From Clostridiales bacterium (GTDB lineage Bacteria; Bacillota; Clostridia; Lachnospirales; Lachnospiraceae): 64,000 nucleotides of DNA. Below are positions 9,220 through 18,143 of the stretch, one piece after another. The number at the start of each line of letters is the position of its first letter. Position 1 is the first letter of the stretch. The notes below the pieces were generated by a model. It made no database searches and was not told where the DNA came from. It worked only from the letters and a program-made list of their open reading frames with translations. The stretch lies in NCBI GenBank assembly GCA_029010495.1, contig JAQXKO010000018.1, positions 1 to 64,000 of the forward strand, read 5' to 3'. The position numbers were made by a program, and so were the translations under genes.

Positions 9220-9640
9220 TACCTCCCTCTAAATCTGCTTTGGAAACGATCTTGCATTTACAAGGTAATTTGTGTGTTGCAAGTCTTAATGCTTCTCTGG
9301 CTACTTCCTCAGCTACACCTGAGATTTCGAACAATACGCGACCCGGCTTTACTACTGCTACCCAGTACTCAAGAGTACCCTTACCGGAACCCATTCGAGT
9401 TTCAGCTGGCTTTGCAGTTACAGGCTTGTCAGGGAAAATCTTGATCCAAACCTTACCACCACGCTTAATGTAACGATTGATGGCAATACGGGCTGCCTCA
9501 ATCTGATTGGACTTAATCCAACAAGGCTCTGTAGCAATAATACCATACTCACCATTTGTGATTGTGTTGCCTCTTAAAGCCTTACCTCTCATAGTACCGC
9601 GAAACTGCTTACGACGTTTCACTCTCTTAGGCATTAACAT
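9203..9640 (-). CDS. rplP: 50S ribosomal protein L16
   Basis: 50S protein that organises the A-site tRNA region. 145 residues, starting [20 protein letters not shown]. The core [20 protein letters not shown], followed by MGSGKG, is diagnostic. Its ATG overlaps the rpsC TAA by one base, and its end overlaps rpmC. Confidence 0.98.
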   Translation of the reverse strand: MLMPKRVKRRKQFRGTMRGKALRGNTITNGEYGIIATEPCWIKSNQIEAARIAINRYIKRGGKVWIKIFPDKPVTAKPAETRMGSGKGTLEYWVAVVKPGRVLFEISGVAEEVAREALRLATHKLPCKCKIVSKADLEGGNGSEN

Positions 9641-10299
9641 TATTTATCGCTCCCTTCATTTTTCTTTCCCTTAGTTGGGAGTACCTGACCATGGTTAATC
9701 CAAACCTTAACGCCAACCTTTCCGTAAGTTGTGTTAGCCTCAGCAAAACCATAATCAATGTTTGCACGAAGTGTCTGTAAAGGAATATTTCCTTCGCTGT
9801 AGAACTCTGTACGAGCCATATCGGCACCGCCGAGACGACCTGAAACGGCTGTCTTGATACCAAGTGCGCCTGACTTCATTGTACGAGCCATTACTGACTT
9901 CATTGCACGACGGAATGATACACGATTTTCAAGCTGTGCAGCAATGTTCTCTGCAACAAGCTGAGCATCTGCATCTGGCTTCTTAATTTCTCTGATATCA
10001 AGATTAATCTTTCTTTCAGTAAACTTCTGAATTTCCTTCTTAATCTTTTCGATTTCCGCACCAGCTTTACCGATTACAACACCAGGCTTAGCTGTAAAAA
10101 TGATAACTTTAATTTTGTCGGATACACGCTCGATTTCGATTTTTGAAACACCTGAATTTGCTAATCTCTTCTGAAGATACTTTCTTATATTATGATCTTC
10201 AACGAGGCAATCAGCGAAATCTGCTTCTGCATACCATCTGGAATTCCAGTCTTTGATAACACCGACTCTTAATCCATGTGGATTTACTTTCTGTCCCAT
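9640..10299 (-). CDS. rpsC: 30S ribosomal protein S3
   Basis: 30S protein at the mRNA entry channel. 219 residues, with an N-terminal KH domain ([20 protein letters not shown]) and a C-terminal domain with [18 protein letters not shown]. It follows rplV by 11 bases and shares one base with rplP. Confidence 0.98.
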   Translation of the reverse strand: MGQKVNPHGLRVGVIKDWNSRWYAEADFADCLVEDHNIRKYLQKRLANSGVSKIEIERVSDKIKVIIFTAKPGVVIGKAGAEIEKIKKEIQKFTERKINLDIREIKKPDADAQLVAENIAAQLENRVSFRRAMKSVMARTMKSGALGIKTAVSGRLGGADMARTEFYSEGNIPLQTLRANIDYGFAEANTTYGKVGVKVWINHGQVLPTKGKKNEGSDK

Positions 10300-10310
10300 G
10301 CTAAACCTCC

Positions 10311-10700
10311 TTATCTTTCATCAAGCACAACAGTAATGTGGCTCATTCTCTTTAAGATTCTGTAAGCTCTTCCCTGAGCTCTAGGATGTACTCTCTTCAT
10401 TGTCGGAGCACAGTTAGCATAGCATTCTGCAACATATAATTTTGTTACGTCCATACCATTGTTGTTCTCAGCATTTGCGATAGCTGATTTTAATAATTTC
10501 TCTATAACTCTTGAAGCATATCTTGGGTTATATGCTAAAATACCAAGAGCTGTTTCTACATCCTTGCCTCTGATTGCATCAAGAACGAAACATGCCTTCT
10601 GAACCGAAACTCTCGCATAAGATAACTTAGCGCTTGGTCTTCTGTCCTTCTTAGCTTCATTTCTTTCTCTCTTAATCTGGGATCTATGTCCTTTTGCCAT
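10311..10700 (-). CDS. rplV: 50S ribosomal protein L22
   Basis: 50S protein whose loop lines the exit tunnel (a macrolide contact). The GAAAGGAGGCACATCC site fixes the ATG at 10698-10700, giving 129 residues: [20 protein letters not shown]. The C-terminus [20 protein letters not shown] is the conserved L22 hook. The ten N-terminal residues before the L22 core are a basic extension. Confidence 0.97.
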   Translation of the reverse strand: MAKGHRSQIKRERNEAKKDRRPSAKLSYARVSVQKACFVLDAIRGKDVETALGILAYNPRYASRVIEKLLKSAIANAENNNGMDVTKLYVAECYANCAPTMKRVHPRAQGRAYRILKRMSHITVVLDER

Positions 10701-10782
10701 GGATGTGCCTCCTTTCAAAGTTTAGCGGTTCTCCGCTATTATTCTTCCAGTACTGTCGATTGCCTTAATCCGTACTTATTTA

Positions 10783-11061
10783 TTAACGCTTGCCCTTCTT
10801 TTCATCCTTGATATGACCACGGAAATTTCTTGTAGCAACAAATTCACCAAGCTTGTGACCTACCATGTCTTCTGTAACATATACAGGTACGTGCTTTCTT
10901 CCGTCATATACAGCAATTGTGTGTCCAACGAAAGATGGGAAGATAGTTGAACGACGTGACCATGTCTTTAATACTGACTTATCGTTTGAAGCGTTCATTG
11001 CTTCAATCTTCTTGAGTAATGACTCATCAGCGAAAGGACCTTTCTTTAATGAACGTGCCAT
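10783..11061 (-). CDS. rpsS: 30S ribosomal protein S19
   Basis: 92-residue 30S head protein partnered with S13. [20 protein letters not shown] and [20 protein letters not shown] are signatures. AGGAGGTAGACAA precedes the ATG. It lies between rplB and rplV. Confidence 0.98.
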   Translation of the reverse strand: MARSLKKGPFADESLLKKIEAMNASNDKSVLKTWSRRSTIFPSFVGHTIAVYDGRKHVPVYVTEDMVGHKLGEFVATRNFRGHIKDEKKGKR

Positions 11062-11072
11062 TTGTCTACCTC

Positions 11073-11918
11073 CTATTTGCCTAAAGCCTTACCATCACGT
11101 CTTCTGATGATTAACTTGTTTGATGGTTTGCTCTTCTTACGTGTCTTAAGACCAAGTGCCGGCTTACCCCAAGGAGTGCTTGGACCCGGACGTCCGATTG
11201 AACACTTACCTTCACCACCACCGTGTGGATGGTCATTAGGGTTCATTACAGAACCACGAACTGTTGGGCGTATACCCATGTTACGCTTACGTCCTGCCTT
11301 ACCGATCTTTACAAGTTCATGGTCACCGTTTCCGATCTGACCTACTGTTGCACGACAGATGATTGGAACCATTCTCATTTCGCCTGATGGAAGTCTGAGT
11401 GTTGCATACTTGCCTTCCTTAGCCATAAGCTGTGCGCTGTTACCTGCCGAACGAACAAGCTGACCGCCCTTGCCGGGATAAAGCTCAACGTTATGAACAA
11501 GTGTACCGATTGGCATATTTTCAAGAGGAAGGCAGTTGCCGACCTTAATTTCAGCCTTAGGACCGTTCATAAGCACATCGCCAACCTTAAGTCCTGCAGG
11601 TGCAAGGATATAAGCCTTCTCACCGTCTGCATAAGCGATTAATGCGATGTTTGCTGTTCTGTTTGGATCGTACTCAATTGTCTTAACAACTGCAGTTACG
11701 TCATCCTTCTTTCTCTTAAAATCAATAATTCTATACTTCCTTCTTGAACCACCGCCCTGATGTCTTACAGTGATCTTGCCCTGGTTGTTACGACCGGCAT
11801 TCTTCTTAAGAGAAACTGTAAGTGACTTCTCAGGTGTGCTTGCAGTAATTTCTGCAAAATCAGAACATGTCATGTTTCTTCTTGAAGGTGTATATGGGTT
11901 GTATTTTCTAATTCCCAT
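11073..11918 (-). CDS. rplB: 50S ribosomal protein L2
   Basis: Large primary 23S-binding protein next to the peptidyl-transferase centre. The GGAGTTAATAAC site sets the ATG at 11916-11918, giving 281 residues starting [20 protein letters not shown]. The essential region [20 protein letters not shown] with the conserved His lies near residue 225. Confidence 0.98.
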   Translation of the reverse strand: MGIRKYNPYTPSRRNMTCSDFAEITASTPEKSLTVSLKKNAGRNNQGKITVRHQGGGSRRKYRIIDFKRKKDDVTAVVKTIEYDPNRTANIALIAYADGEKAYILAPAGLKVGDVLMNGPKAEIKVGNCLPLENMPIGTLVHNVELYPGKGGQLVRSAGNSAQLMAKEGKYATLRLPSGEMRMVPIICRATVGQIGNGDHELVKIGKAGRKRNMGIRPTVRGSVMNPNDHPHGGGEGKCSIGRPGPSTPWGKPALGLKTRKKSKPSNKLIIRRRDGKALGK

Positions 11919-11958
11919 GTTATTAACTCCTTTCAACTAATACTTCAAAGTGCCAATT

Positions 11959-12258
11959 TTACAGACCGCTGAAGATTTCGATATCGGCGCTGTCAGCTGT
12001 AAGCTGAACTACTGCCTTCTTCTTATCTGATGTATAACCGATTGTCATACCGCGTCTGCGCTTCTTACCAGTTGTGTTTGAAGTATTTACACTGCTAACC
12101 TTTGCTCCTGCAAACATCTTTTCAACAGCTTCTTTAATCTGTGACTTTGTTGCATCCTTATGAACATAGAAGCAATACTTCTTTTCAGCCATATAATTCA
12201 TGCTCTTTTCAGTAACGATTGGAGAGAGAATTACGTCATAGTATTTAATATCAGCCAT
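11959..12258 (-). CDS. rplW: 50S ribosomal protein L23
   Basis: 99-residue tunnel-exit protein and main docking site of trigger factor, which is encoded at 22453-23751. The start [20 protein letters not shown] and the C-terminal TGKKRRRGMTIGYTSDKKKA are typical. It overlaps the rplD stop by one base. Confidence 0.97.
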   Translation of the reverse strand: MADIKYYDVILSPIVTEKSMNYMAEKKYCFYVHKDATKSQIKEAVEKMFAGAKVSSVNTSNTTGKKRRRGMTIGYTSDKKKAVVQLTADSADIEIFSGL

Positions 12259-12878
12259 TACGCATATACCTCCTGAATCTTAGCTACTGCATCCTTAGTA
12301 ATAACAAGGTTATCATACTTAAGAATGTCATATACGTTAATAGCATTTACCGGAACTGTACGAACGCCCTGAATGTTTCTTGCCGAAAGAACAAGATTGT
12401 TGTTAACATCTACAGTAACCATAAGTGCCTTTTCAACCTTTAAACCGTTAAGAACCGCAACAACCTGCTTTGTCTTTGGAGCGTCAAAATCCAGATCCTC
12501 CATAACAAAAATCTTAGCTTCGTTAACTCTTGATGTAAGAGCTGACTTAATAGCTGCTGCCTTTTCTTTCTTATTCATCTTTACAGAGTAATCTCTTGGC
12601 TTTGGAGCGAATACAACGCCGCCGCCTGTCCACTGTGGTGAACGAGTTGAACCCTGTCTAGCATGACCTGTTCCCTTCTGTCTCCATGGCTTTCTTCCGC
12701 CGCCACTAACTTCGGAACGAGTCTTTGCACTCTGTGTTCCCTGACGCTTGTTAGCTAACTGGGATACAACAGCTAAGTGCATTAAATGTGTATTTACTTC
12801 TACACCAAAGACTGAATCATTAAGCTCAATTGAACCTGTCTGAACGCCTTCTTTATTATAAACACTAACGTTTGCCAT
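12258..12878 (-). CDS. rplD: 50S ribosomal protein L4
   Basis: 50S protein with a tunnel loop; in E. coli it autoregulates the S10 operon through the leader RNA. 206 residues. The tunnel loop includes [20 protein letters not shown], followed by RSPQWTGGG. The S10 leader at 13925-14202 carries a candidate attenuator, so L4 is the natural candidate regulator (inference only). Confidence 0.98.
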   Translation of the reverse strand: MANVSVYNKEGVQTGSIELNDSVFGVEVNTHLMHLAVVSQLANKRQGTQSAKTRSEVSGGGRKPWRQKGTGHARQGSTRSPQWTGGGVVFAPKPRDYSVKMNKKEKAAAIKSALTSRVNEAKIFVMEDLDFDAPKTKQVVAVLNGLKVEKALMVTVDVNNNLVLSARNIQGVRTVPVNAINVYDILKYDNLVITKDAVAKIQEVYA

Positions 12879-12903
12879 TGTTTTGTATCTCCTTTCCTAA
12901 TCG

Positions 12904-13539
12904 TTACTTGCTTGCCTTAACAGCTTCCTTAACAACGACTAAGGATTTCTTAGCACCTGGAACAGCGCCCTTAACTAAAAGCATATTGTTTTCCAAATCG
13001 ATTCTGACAACTTCAAGATTCTGGATTGTTACATTTACACTTCCCATGTGACCAGGCATGTGCTTTCCCTTGAATACACGACCAGGTGTTGTAGCAGGTC
13101 CGTTTGAACCGGCATGTCTGTGGTACTTTGAACCATGTCCCATTGGTCCTCTTGAAAGACCGTGTCTCTTGATTGCGCCCTGGAAACCGTGTCCTTTTGT
13201 AACGCCTGAAACATCAATCTTGTCGCCAACTGCAAAGATGTCAGCTTTAATTTCCTGTCCTACTGAATACTCAGCAGCATTTTCAAACTTAAACTCCTTA
13301 AGATATCTCTTGTTGCCGACACCGGCCTTTGCAAAGATACCCTTTCTAGGCTTACTAACCAGAACTTCTCTGATGTCACCAAAGCCTACCTGAACAGCCT
13401 CATAACCGTCTTTATCATTTGTCTTAACCTGAGTTACTACACATGGACCGGCCTGAAGAACCGTAACCGGAATGAACTGACCGTTTTCATCAAAAATCTG
13501 AGTCATTCCAACTTTTGTAGCCATAATAGCTTTCTTCAT
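12904..13539 (-). CDS. rplC: 50S ribosomal protein L3
   Basis: 50S assembly initiator close to the peptidyl-transferase centre. 211 residues, starting [20 protein letters not shown]. The conserved loop [20 protein letters not shown] with the Gln/His methylation-loop region is visible near residue 150. CAGGAGGAAAAATCT precedes the ATG. Confidence 0.98.
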   Translation of the reverse strand: MKKAIMATKVGMTQIFDENGQFIPVTVLQAGPCVVTQVKTNDKDGYEAVQVGFGDIREVLVSKPRKGIFAKAGVGNKRYLKEFKFENAAEYSVGQEIKADIFAVGDKIDVSGVTKGHGFQGAIKRHGLSRGPMGHGSKYHRHAGSNGPATTPGRVFKGKHMPGHMGSVNVTIQNLEVVRIDLENNMLLVKGAVPGAKKSLVVVKEAVKASK

Positions 13540-13606
13540 AGATTTTTCCTCCTGTTTGATCTACAGCGGACCCTCACGGGTCATACTAAATTTTCACAAG
13601 ATGATA

Positions 13607-13924
13607 TTATTTGGTGATCATCTTGATACCGATGTAAACACCGGCAGGCATTTCAAGTCTTGACAATGCATCTTTTGTCTTCTGACTTGGAGCAATGACA
13701 TCGATTAATCTCTTGTGTGTTCTCTGCTCGAACTGCTCACGTGAATCCTTGTACTTGTGAGTAGCTCTTAAGATTGTAATGACCTCTTTCTTTGTTGGTA
13801 ATGGCACAGGACCACTTACCTTTGAACCGGTCTTCTTTGCTGCTTCAACAATCTTAGCTGCAGATGCATCGATTAACTGATGATCATAAGCCTTTAATGT
13901 GATTCTCATTACATTACTTGCCAT
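13607..13924 (-). CDS. rpsJ: 30S ribosomal protein S10
   Basis: First gene of the S10 operon; 30S head protein that also acts as NusE in antitermination complexes. AAGGAGGCGGCTATTTT sets the ATG at 13922-13924, giving 105 residues: [20 protein letters not shown]. Open frame upstream is leader RNA, not protein. The conserved [20 protein letters not shown] is present. Confidence 0.97.
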   Translation of the reverse strand: MASNVMRITLKAYDHQLIDASAAKIVEAAKKTGSKVSGPVPLPTKKEVITILRATHKYKDSREQFEQRTHKRLIDVIAPSQKTKDALSRLEMPAGVYIGIKMITK

Positions 13925-14202
13925 AAAATAGCCGCCTCCTTTTCGCACCTTTTGTAGCACAACAAGCGGTGACTGTACACTCTTCCGTGTGTTTCCTGTT
14001 TCTCGGTAAAAAATAACCAAGCAAATAAGCTTGCTTGGTCCCTATACCTCGTAACCATACGTTGCGCACGGTTTATCTGCATACTTGCAGAAATGTTTTT
14101 CGGTACAGTGACTTGTCGCCAGTTTTATAACTTGACATTCGCTCCACGTAAAAACCCGCATATGCGGCAACCTCACGTTTCATAGCTATCAACGTCACAA
14201 CA
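13925..14202 (-). promoter_or_regulatory. S10 operon leader RNA with attenuator
   Basis: About 278 nt from the predicted start site to rpsJ. On the minus strand it contains, in order, CCGC-ATAT-GCGG (14156-14167), TCTGCA-AGTA-TGCAGA (14076-14091), AACCGT/ATGGTT (14053-14073) and a complete intrinsic terminator (14008-14039). A terminator inside a ribosomal-protein leader suggests attenuation. L4-dependent control is established for E. coli S10; the regulator here is unknown. The remaining 14241-14322 bases before the next gene hold only AT-rich sequence. Confidence 0.7.
14008..14039 (-). terminator. Intrinsic terminator inside the S10 leader
   Basis: On the minus strand ACCAAGCAA (14031-14039 side) pairs with TTGCTTGGT (14016-14024 side) as a 9-bp stem with a 6-nt loop, followed by TATTTTTT. 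It lies 84 nt before the rpsJ start, so it must be bypassed for operon expression. Confidence 0.8.
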
Positions 14203-14208
14203 GGTACG

Positions 14209-14237
14209 ATTATATACCATATACCGGATTATTGCAA
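14209..14237 (-). promoter_or_regulatory. Promoter of the S10-spc-alpha superoperon
   Basis: Minus strand: TTGCAA (14232-14237), 17-nt spacer, perfect TATAAT (14209-14214). Runs of As just upstream of the -35 box could act as an UP element. Predicted start near 14202. Confidence 0.85.
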
Positions 14238-14322
14238 GTATTTTTTTATTTTTTTACTGTTTTTATATTGTAAAAATTTATCCTGCTGTCGCAATATTTT
14301 TTGTGCATTTTGTACAAATGAA

Positions 14323-15138
14323 TCAATCCCAGATTTTTTTTATATAATCTTGGTATTCGTCAGGAAGTCTGATGCCTCTCAAAACTGACTCTCCATTATT
14401 TTTCTTCTTATCAAGAACCTTTGTTGTTAAATATATATCATCCTTATACATAAACAGCTCATAGCAGGCCCTGCTGAAAATTCCGTCAGAATAAAATCCG
14501 TATATTTCTCTTCTGTTCTCATAATTTTCAATGATATATAATTCTTTGATGACAATCTCGGTTCCGCTTAAATTATCAAGCATTTCGACAAATTCCTCCG
14601 AAAGCGGATTCATCGACTGATGGTCCTTGTTCTTTGACGTCATTTTATAAGAAGTAATGTTTTCTTTATTGTCAAAATATGCTTTCTTCTCATCCAAAAG
14701 CTCTGCTCTCACATAGACATTGTATTTACCGTCAATCACATAATCAAGATTTTCGCATCCGACTACACTATAATAAGAAGATACATATAACAGATAAGAT
14801 TTGATTCTGGCAATCTTCTCATTTTTCACTGCCTGCAGCTTGGTGCTGACAAAGCTGCCTATATATTCATCCTCATCATCAACGCTTAATGTGCGGTAAC
14901 TCACATCGCCTATTACAACGTATTTTGTTCCTTCTTTATAATAAGCCTCATACGGAAGTTTTTCGTCACCCGTAGCAATAAATACCAATATCAGGGAACA
15001 GAAAAGAATATATACATACAGAGGCCACCACCTGAAAATCTTCCAAAGCAGGGAATCATCTTTTCTTCGGGCACGTCCGTTGCAATAAACAATATTATCG
15101 TCCATGAATTGTTCCAATTCGTCCTTTTTGCCTGCCAT
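14323..15138 (-). CDS. Unrecognised single-pass membrane protein
   Basis: 271 residues; the family is not recognised. A charged cytosolic N-terminus of about 35 residues (MAGKKDELEQFMDD...) is followed by one membrane segment at about 36-55 (YVYILFCSLILVFIATG). A mainly extracytoplasmic domain of about 210 residues follows, rich in Asp, Glu, Tyr and Ser and without obvious catalytic motifs. A good CAGGAGGAGCT site precedes the ATG. It lies between an RNA methyltransferase-like gene and the S10 promoter and probably ends the pspA-side group. Function unknown. Confidence 0.85.
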   Translation of the reverse strand: MAGKKDELEQFMDDNIVYCNGRARRKDDSLLWKIFRWWPLYVYILFCSLILVFIATGDEKLPYEAYYKEGTKYVVIGDVSYRTLSVDDEDEYIGSFVSTKLQAVKNEKIARIKSYLLYVSSYYSVVGCENLDYVIDGKYNVYVRAELLDEKKAYFDNKENITSYKMTSKNKDHQSMNPLSEEFVEMLDNLSGTEIVIKELYIIENYENRREIYGFYSDGIFSRACYELFMYKDDIYLTTKVLDKKKNNGESVLRGIRLPDEYQDYIKKIWD

Positions 15139-15182
15139 AGCTCCTCCTGCCGGTTTTCATTTCTCAATAATTAAAAAAAGTC

Positions 15183-16064
15183 TTAAATCTTACCCGTAAA
15201 TCTGCCGCTGGCTCCGCATGGCAGTACCAGGTTGTTTGATGAAACCCTAAGTCCGATTTCATCGGAAGTCACAGTGCCCTCAGCTCCTGAAGCAACAAGA
15301 GTTTCAAGTAAATATGTAAGCACTGCCGGTTGCAAACCGGTTGTATATGAATTAATAAGAAAGAACAGCGGTTCATCGGAAAGAATCTGTGTACACAGCT
15401 TTACAAAATCATAAAGCGATTCCTCAATCTTCCAGATTTCACCCTTAGGTCCCCTTCCGTATGAAGGCGGATCCATAATTATCGCATCATATTTGTTACC
15501 GCGTCTGATTTCTCTTTCAACAAATTTCACGCAGTCATCCACCAGATATCTGATTGGTGCGTTTGCAAGACCGCTTGATACTGCATTATCCTTTGCCCAT
15601 GTCACCATTCCCCTGCTTGCATCCACATGAGTTACGGCGGCACCTGCTTTGGCAGCTGCGATGGTTGCTCCTCCCGTATAGGCAAACAGATTAAGTACCT
15701 TTATTTCCCTTCCGGGCTTTTTCGCCAGAGCTGCCTTAATAAGTCCCGAAAACCAATCCCAGTTTACTGCCTGTTCCGGAAACAGGCCGGTATGCTTAAA
15801 ACTGAAGGGCTGCAGATTAAATGTCAGGTCCTTATAATTTACCTGCCATTTTTCGGGAAGTGAAAAAAACTCCCATTCACCGCCGCCGCTGCTGCTTCGG
15901 TGATAATGAGCATTCGGATGTTCCCAGCGCTTATCCTTCTTCGGAGTATTCCAGATAACCTGGGGATCCGGACGAATCAAAATATAGTCCTTCCACCTTT
16001 CAAGCTTTTCCCTGCATGATGTATCAATAATTTCATAATCTTTCCAGTCGTTTGCAACCCACAT
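15183..16064 (-). CDS. Class I SAM-dependent methyltransferase, RlmI/RlmK-like
   Basis: 293 residues. The SAM-binding motif NLFAYTGGATIAAAKAGA is near residue 125, an acidic HVDASRG loop follows, and the catalytic-type motif DPPSYGRGPKG is near residue 200. These match the family of bacterial 23S rRNA cytosine methyltransferases, but the N-terminal PUA domain of RlmI is missing. The exact RNA target cannot be read from the sequence. It is followed by the unknown membrane gene after a 44-base gap. Confidence 0.85.
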   Translation of the reverse strand: MWVANDWKDYEIIDTSCREKLERWKDYILIRPDPQVIWNTPKKDKRWEHPNAHYHRSSSGGGEWEFFSLPEKWQVNYKDLTFNLQPFSFKHTGLFPEQAVNWDWFSGLIKAALAKKPGREIKVLNLFAYTGGATIAAAKAGAAVTHVDASRGMVTWAKDNAVSSGLANAPIRYLVDDCVKFVEREIRRGNKYDAIIMDPPSYGRGPKGEIWKIEESLYDFVKLCTQILSDEPLFFLINSYTTGLQPAVLTYLLETLVASGAEGTVTSDEIGLRVSSNNLVLPCGASGRFTGKI

Positions 16065-16082
16065 AATATTCTTCCTTTATAT

Positions 16083-16119
16083 TAAAAATGTGATGGTGTC
16101 ACATATGCAACACCACCAC
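16083..16119 (-). terminator. Terminator after the PspA gene
   Basis: On the minus strand GTGGTGGTGT (16110-16119) pairs with ACACCATCAC (16090-16099) with one mismatch, followed by ATTTTTAAT. It lies about 30 nt past the pspA stop. Confidence 0.65.
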
Positions 16120-16148
16120 TTTTATTGTACTTTTCAGTTTTCAGACTA

Positions 16149-16844
16149 TTACTGCTGTGTTGTAGCAGAACCAAGTCCGAGGCTGGCCTTTAATGCTTCA
16201 AGCTCAGCGTCAACATCTGCACCGTTTGCATACTTGCTTGTTAAATCGCGAAGACTTTCCTCAGGCTCTGAAGAATTAAGCTCTGCCATAGCCTGTGCCT
16301 CATCAAGCTTCTTGTTAGCCATCTGCTCATATCTTTCAAAGCTTGCAATTGAACGGTTAGACTGTGCAACATTGCTTGTCATATTGTTAACTCTTTCCTG
16401 TGCCTTGGCAACAGCGAGCTTTGACTTGATGGCATCCTTACGCATCTCGATCTCTTTAATATCGTTAGTAAGCTTGTCATGCATCTCACGCATCTTCTTA
16501 GCATTGTCAGCTGCTACAGTATATGTACTCTGTAAGGTTGTAAGCTTTGTTGAAAGTGTAGCCTTCTCAGCAAGGAATCTTCTTGCATCATCTTCATTGC
16601 CTGCTTCAATAGCCTTGATGGCATAGCTCTGCATTTTATTTATCTTTTCCTGACATTCATCAAGCTCACGCTTTGCAGAAGCCTCCTGAGCCATAACTGA
16701 TGCTGTTTCCTGCTTAACCTTTGCCAAATCGCTTGTAAGGTTTCTAAGGCACTGGTCAATCATCTTCTCAGGATCCTCAGCCTTATCAAGTAATGCGTTA
16801 ATGTTAGCAGACATAATGTCTTTAAATCTGGTTAATATACCCAT
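16149..16844 (-). CDS. PspA/IM30 family envelope-stress protein
   Basis: Peripheral membrane protein of the ESCRT-III-like PspA/Vipp1 family that maintains membrane integrity. TGAGGAGGATTTACGA sets the ATG at 16842-16844, giving 231 residues: MGILTRFKDIMSANINALLD with the amphipathic helix, then EDPEKMIDQCLRNL and a long helical coiled-coil core. No pspB/pspC or liaI/F/S genes are adjacent. It has its own promoter and terminator, so it is monocistronic. Confidence 0.93.
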   Translation of the reverse strand: MGILTRFKDIMSANINALLDKAEDPEKMIDQCLRNLTSDLAKVKQETASVMAQEASAKRELDECQEKINKMQSYAIKAIEAGNEDDARRFLAEKATLSTKLTTLQSTYTVAADNAKKMREMHDKLTNDIKEIEMRKDAIKSKLAVAKAQERVNNMTSNVAQSNRSIASFERYEQMANKKLDEAQAMAELNSSEPEESLRDLTSKYANGADVDAELEALKASLGLGSATTQQ

Positions 16845-16905
16845 TCGTAAATCCTCCTCAATGTGTATCGTGTTTTGAACACACAAAATTTATTATACTA
16901 AATAT

Positions 16906-16934
16906 ATAATAGTATTTTTTTTCAAAAACGTCAA
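16906..16934 (-). promoter_or_regulatory. Promoter of the PspA gene
   Basis: Minus strand: TTGACG (16929-16934), 17-nt spacer, TATTAT (16906-16911). It lies between the fba terminator and pspA, so pspA has an independent start. Confidence 0.8.
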
Positions 16935-16955
16935 GAAAAATAAATAAATAATACA

Positions 16956-16984
16956 GCAAAAAAGGGAGCCGCATGACTCCCTTT
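16956..16984 (-). terminator. Terminator after fba
   Basis: AAAGGGAG (minus-strand 5-prime arm at 16977-16984) pairs with CTCCCTTT (16961-16968), 8-nt loop, followed by a T-run. It lies 11 nt past the fba stop. Confidence 0.85.
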
Positions 16985-16995
16985 AATATCCGATA

Positions 16996-17964
16996 TTAGA
17001 TTTTGTTGTCTGAACCGAGAACGTTAACGATCTTGTGTGCAACCATATCCTTAACAGCCTGACGAGCAGGTTTAAGATACTGACGTGGATCGAAGTGATC
17101 AGGATGCTCAGCAAAGTACTTTCTGATGTTACCTGTCATGGCAAGACGGATATCTGAATCGATATTAATCTTACATACAGCAAGCTTAGCAGCTTCACGA
17201 AGCTGTGACTCAGGAATACCAACTGCATCAGGCATATTGCCGCCAAACTGGTTAACCATCTTTACGAATTCCTGTGGAACTGATGATGAACCGTGAAGAA
17301 CGATTGGGAAACCAGGAAGCTTCTTAACAATTTCTTCAAGAACATCAAAACGAAGTGGAGGTGGTACAAGGATACCTTCTTCATTACGTGTACACTGAGC
17401 AGCTGTGAACTTGTAAGCGCCGTGTGATGTACCGATGGCAATTGCAAGAGAATCACAACCTGTTCTGTCAACGAATTCTTCTACTTCTTCAGGACGTGTA
17501 TAAGCTTCCTTACCGGACTCAACACAAACCTCATCCTCGATACCTGCAAGTGTACCAAGCTCAGCCTCTACAACAACACCGTGAGCATGTGCATACTCAA
17601 CAACCTGCTTTGTAAGAGCAATATTGTCTTCAAATGACTTTGATGAAGCATCAATCATAACTGATGTGAAACCACCGTCGATACATGATTTGCAAAGCTC
17701 AAATGAATCACCGTGATCAAGATGAAGAGCGATAGGAATCTGTGGATTCTCGATAACAGCAGCTTCAACTAACTTTACAAGATATGTGTGGTTAGCGTAA
17801 GCACGAGCTCCTTTTGATACCTGTAAGATTACAGGGCTGTTAAGTTCTCCTGCAGCTTCTGTAATTCCCTGAACGATTTCCATGTTGTTAACATTGAAAG
17901 CACCGACAGCGTAACCACCGTCATATGCCTTCTTGAACATTTCTGTAGTAGTAACTAATGGCAT
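16996..17964 (-). CDS. fba: Class II fructose-bisphosphate aldolase
   Basis: Zinc-dependent aldolase that interconverts fructose 1,6-bisphosphate with dihydroxyacetone phosphate and glyceraldehyde 3-phosphate. 322 residues, with HLDHGDS at residues 81-87 containing the catalytic Asp and a zinc His. VEAELGTLAGIEDEV, SLAIAIGTSHGAYK and VLHGSSSVPQEF follow. GAAAGGATG precedes the ATG. It is flanked by its own promoter and terminator, which fits high constitutive glycolytic expression. Confidence 0.96.
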   Translation of the reverse strand: MPLVTTTEMFKKAYDGGYAVGAFNVNNMEIVQGITEAAGELNSPVILQVSKGARAYANHTYLVKLVEAAVIENPQIPIALHLDHGDSFELCKSCIDGGFTSVMIDASSKSFEDNIALTKQVVEYAHAHGVVVEAELGTLAGIEDEVCVESGKEAYTRPEEVEEFVDRTGCDSLAIAIGTSHGAYKFTAAQCTRNEEGILVPPPLRFDVLEEIVKKLPGFPIVLHGSSSVPQEFVKMVNQFGGNMPDAVGIPESQLREAAKLAVCKINIDSDIRLAMTGNIRKYFAEHPDHFDPRQYLKPARQAVKDMVAHKIVNVLGSDNKI

Positions 17965-18020
17965 AATAATTCATCCTTTCTTATTTATAAAAATTATTTT
18001 TAGAATTAACATTCCTCTAC

Positions 18021-18049
18021 ATTTTAACAGTAAGGCATAATAAAATCAA
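18021..18049 (-). promoter_or_regulatory. Promoter of fba
   Basis: Minus strand: TTGATT (18044-18049), 17-nt spacer ending in TGT, TAAAAT (18021-18026); extended -10. The start lies about 50 nt before the ATG. Confidence 0.8.
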
Positions 18050-18108
18050 GTATATATACAAATTTTTCTCAAAAAATGAGTTGATACAGATTTTTTTAAT
18101 ATTATTGC

Positions 18109-18137
18109 TTGAAGATAAGTCATCAAAATGATATTAT
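18109..18137 (+). promoter_or_regulatory. Promoter abutting the radical SAM gene
   Basis: Plus strand: TTGAAG (18109-18114), 17-nt spacer, TGA then TATTAT (18132-18137). The -10 box ends only 6 bases before the ATG at 18144, so transcription would begin at about the start codon. Confidence 0.6.
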
Positions 18138-18143
18138 TTATTT

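Noticed and set aside
13925-14020. N-terminal extension of rpsJ
   Set aside because: The frame is open but crosses the leader terminator; AAGGAGGCGG and the family length place the start at 13924.
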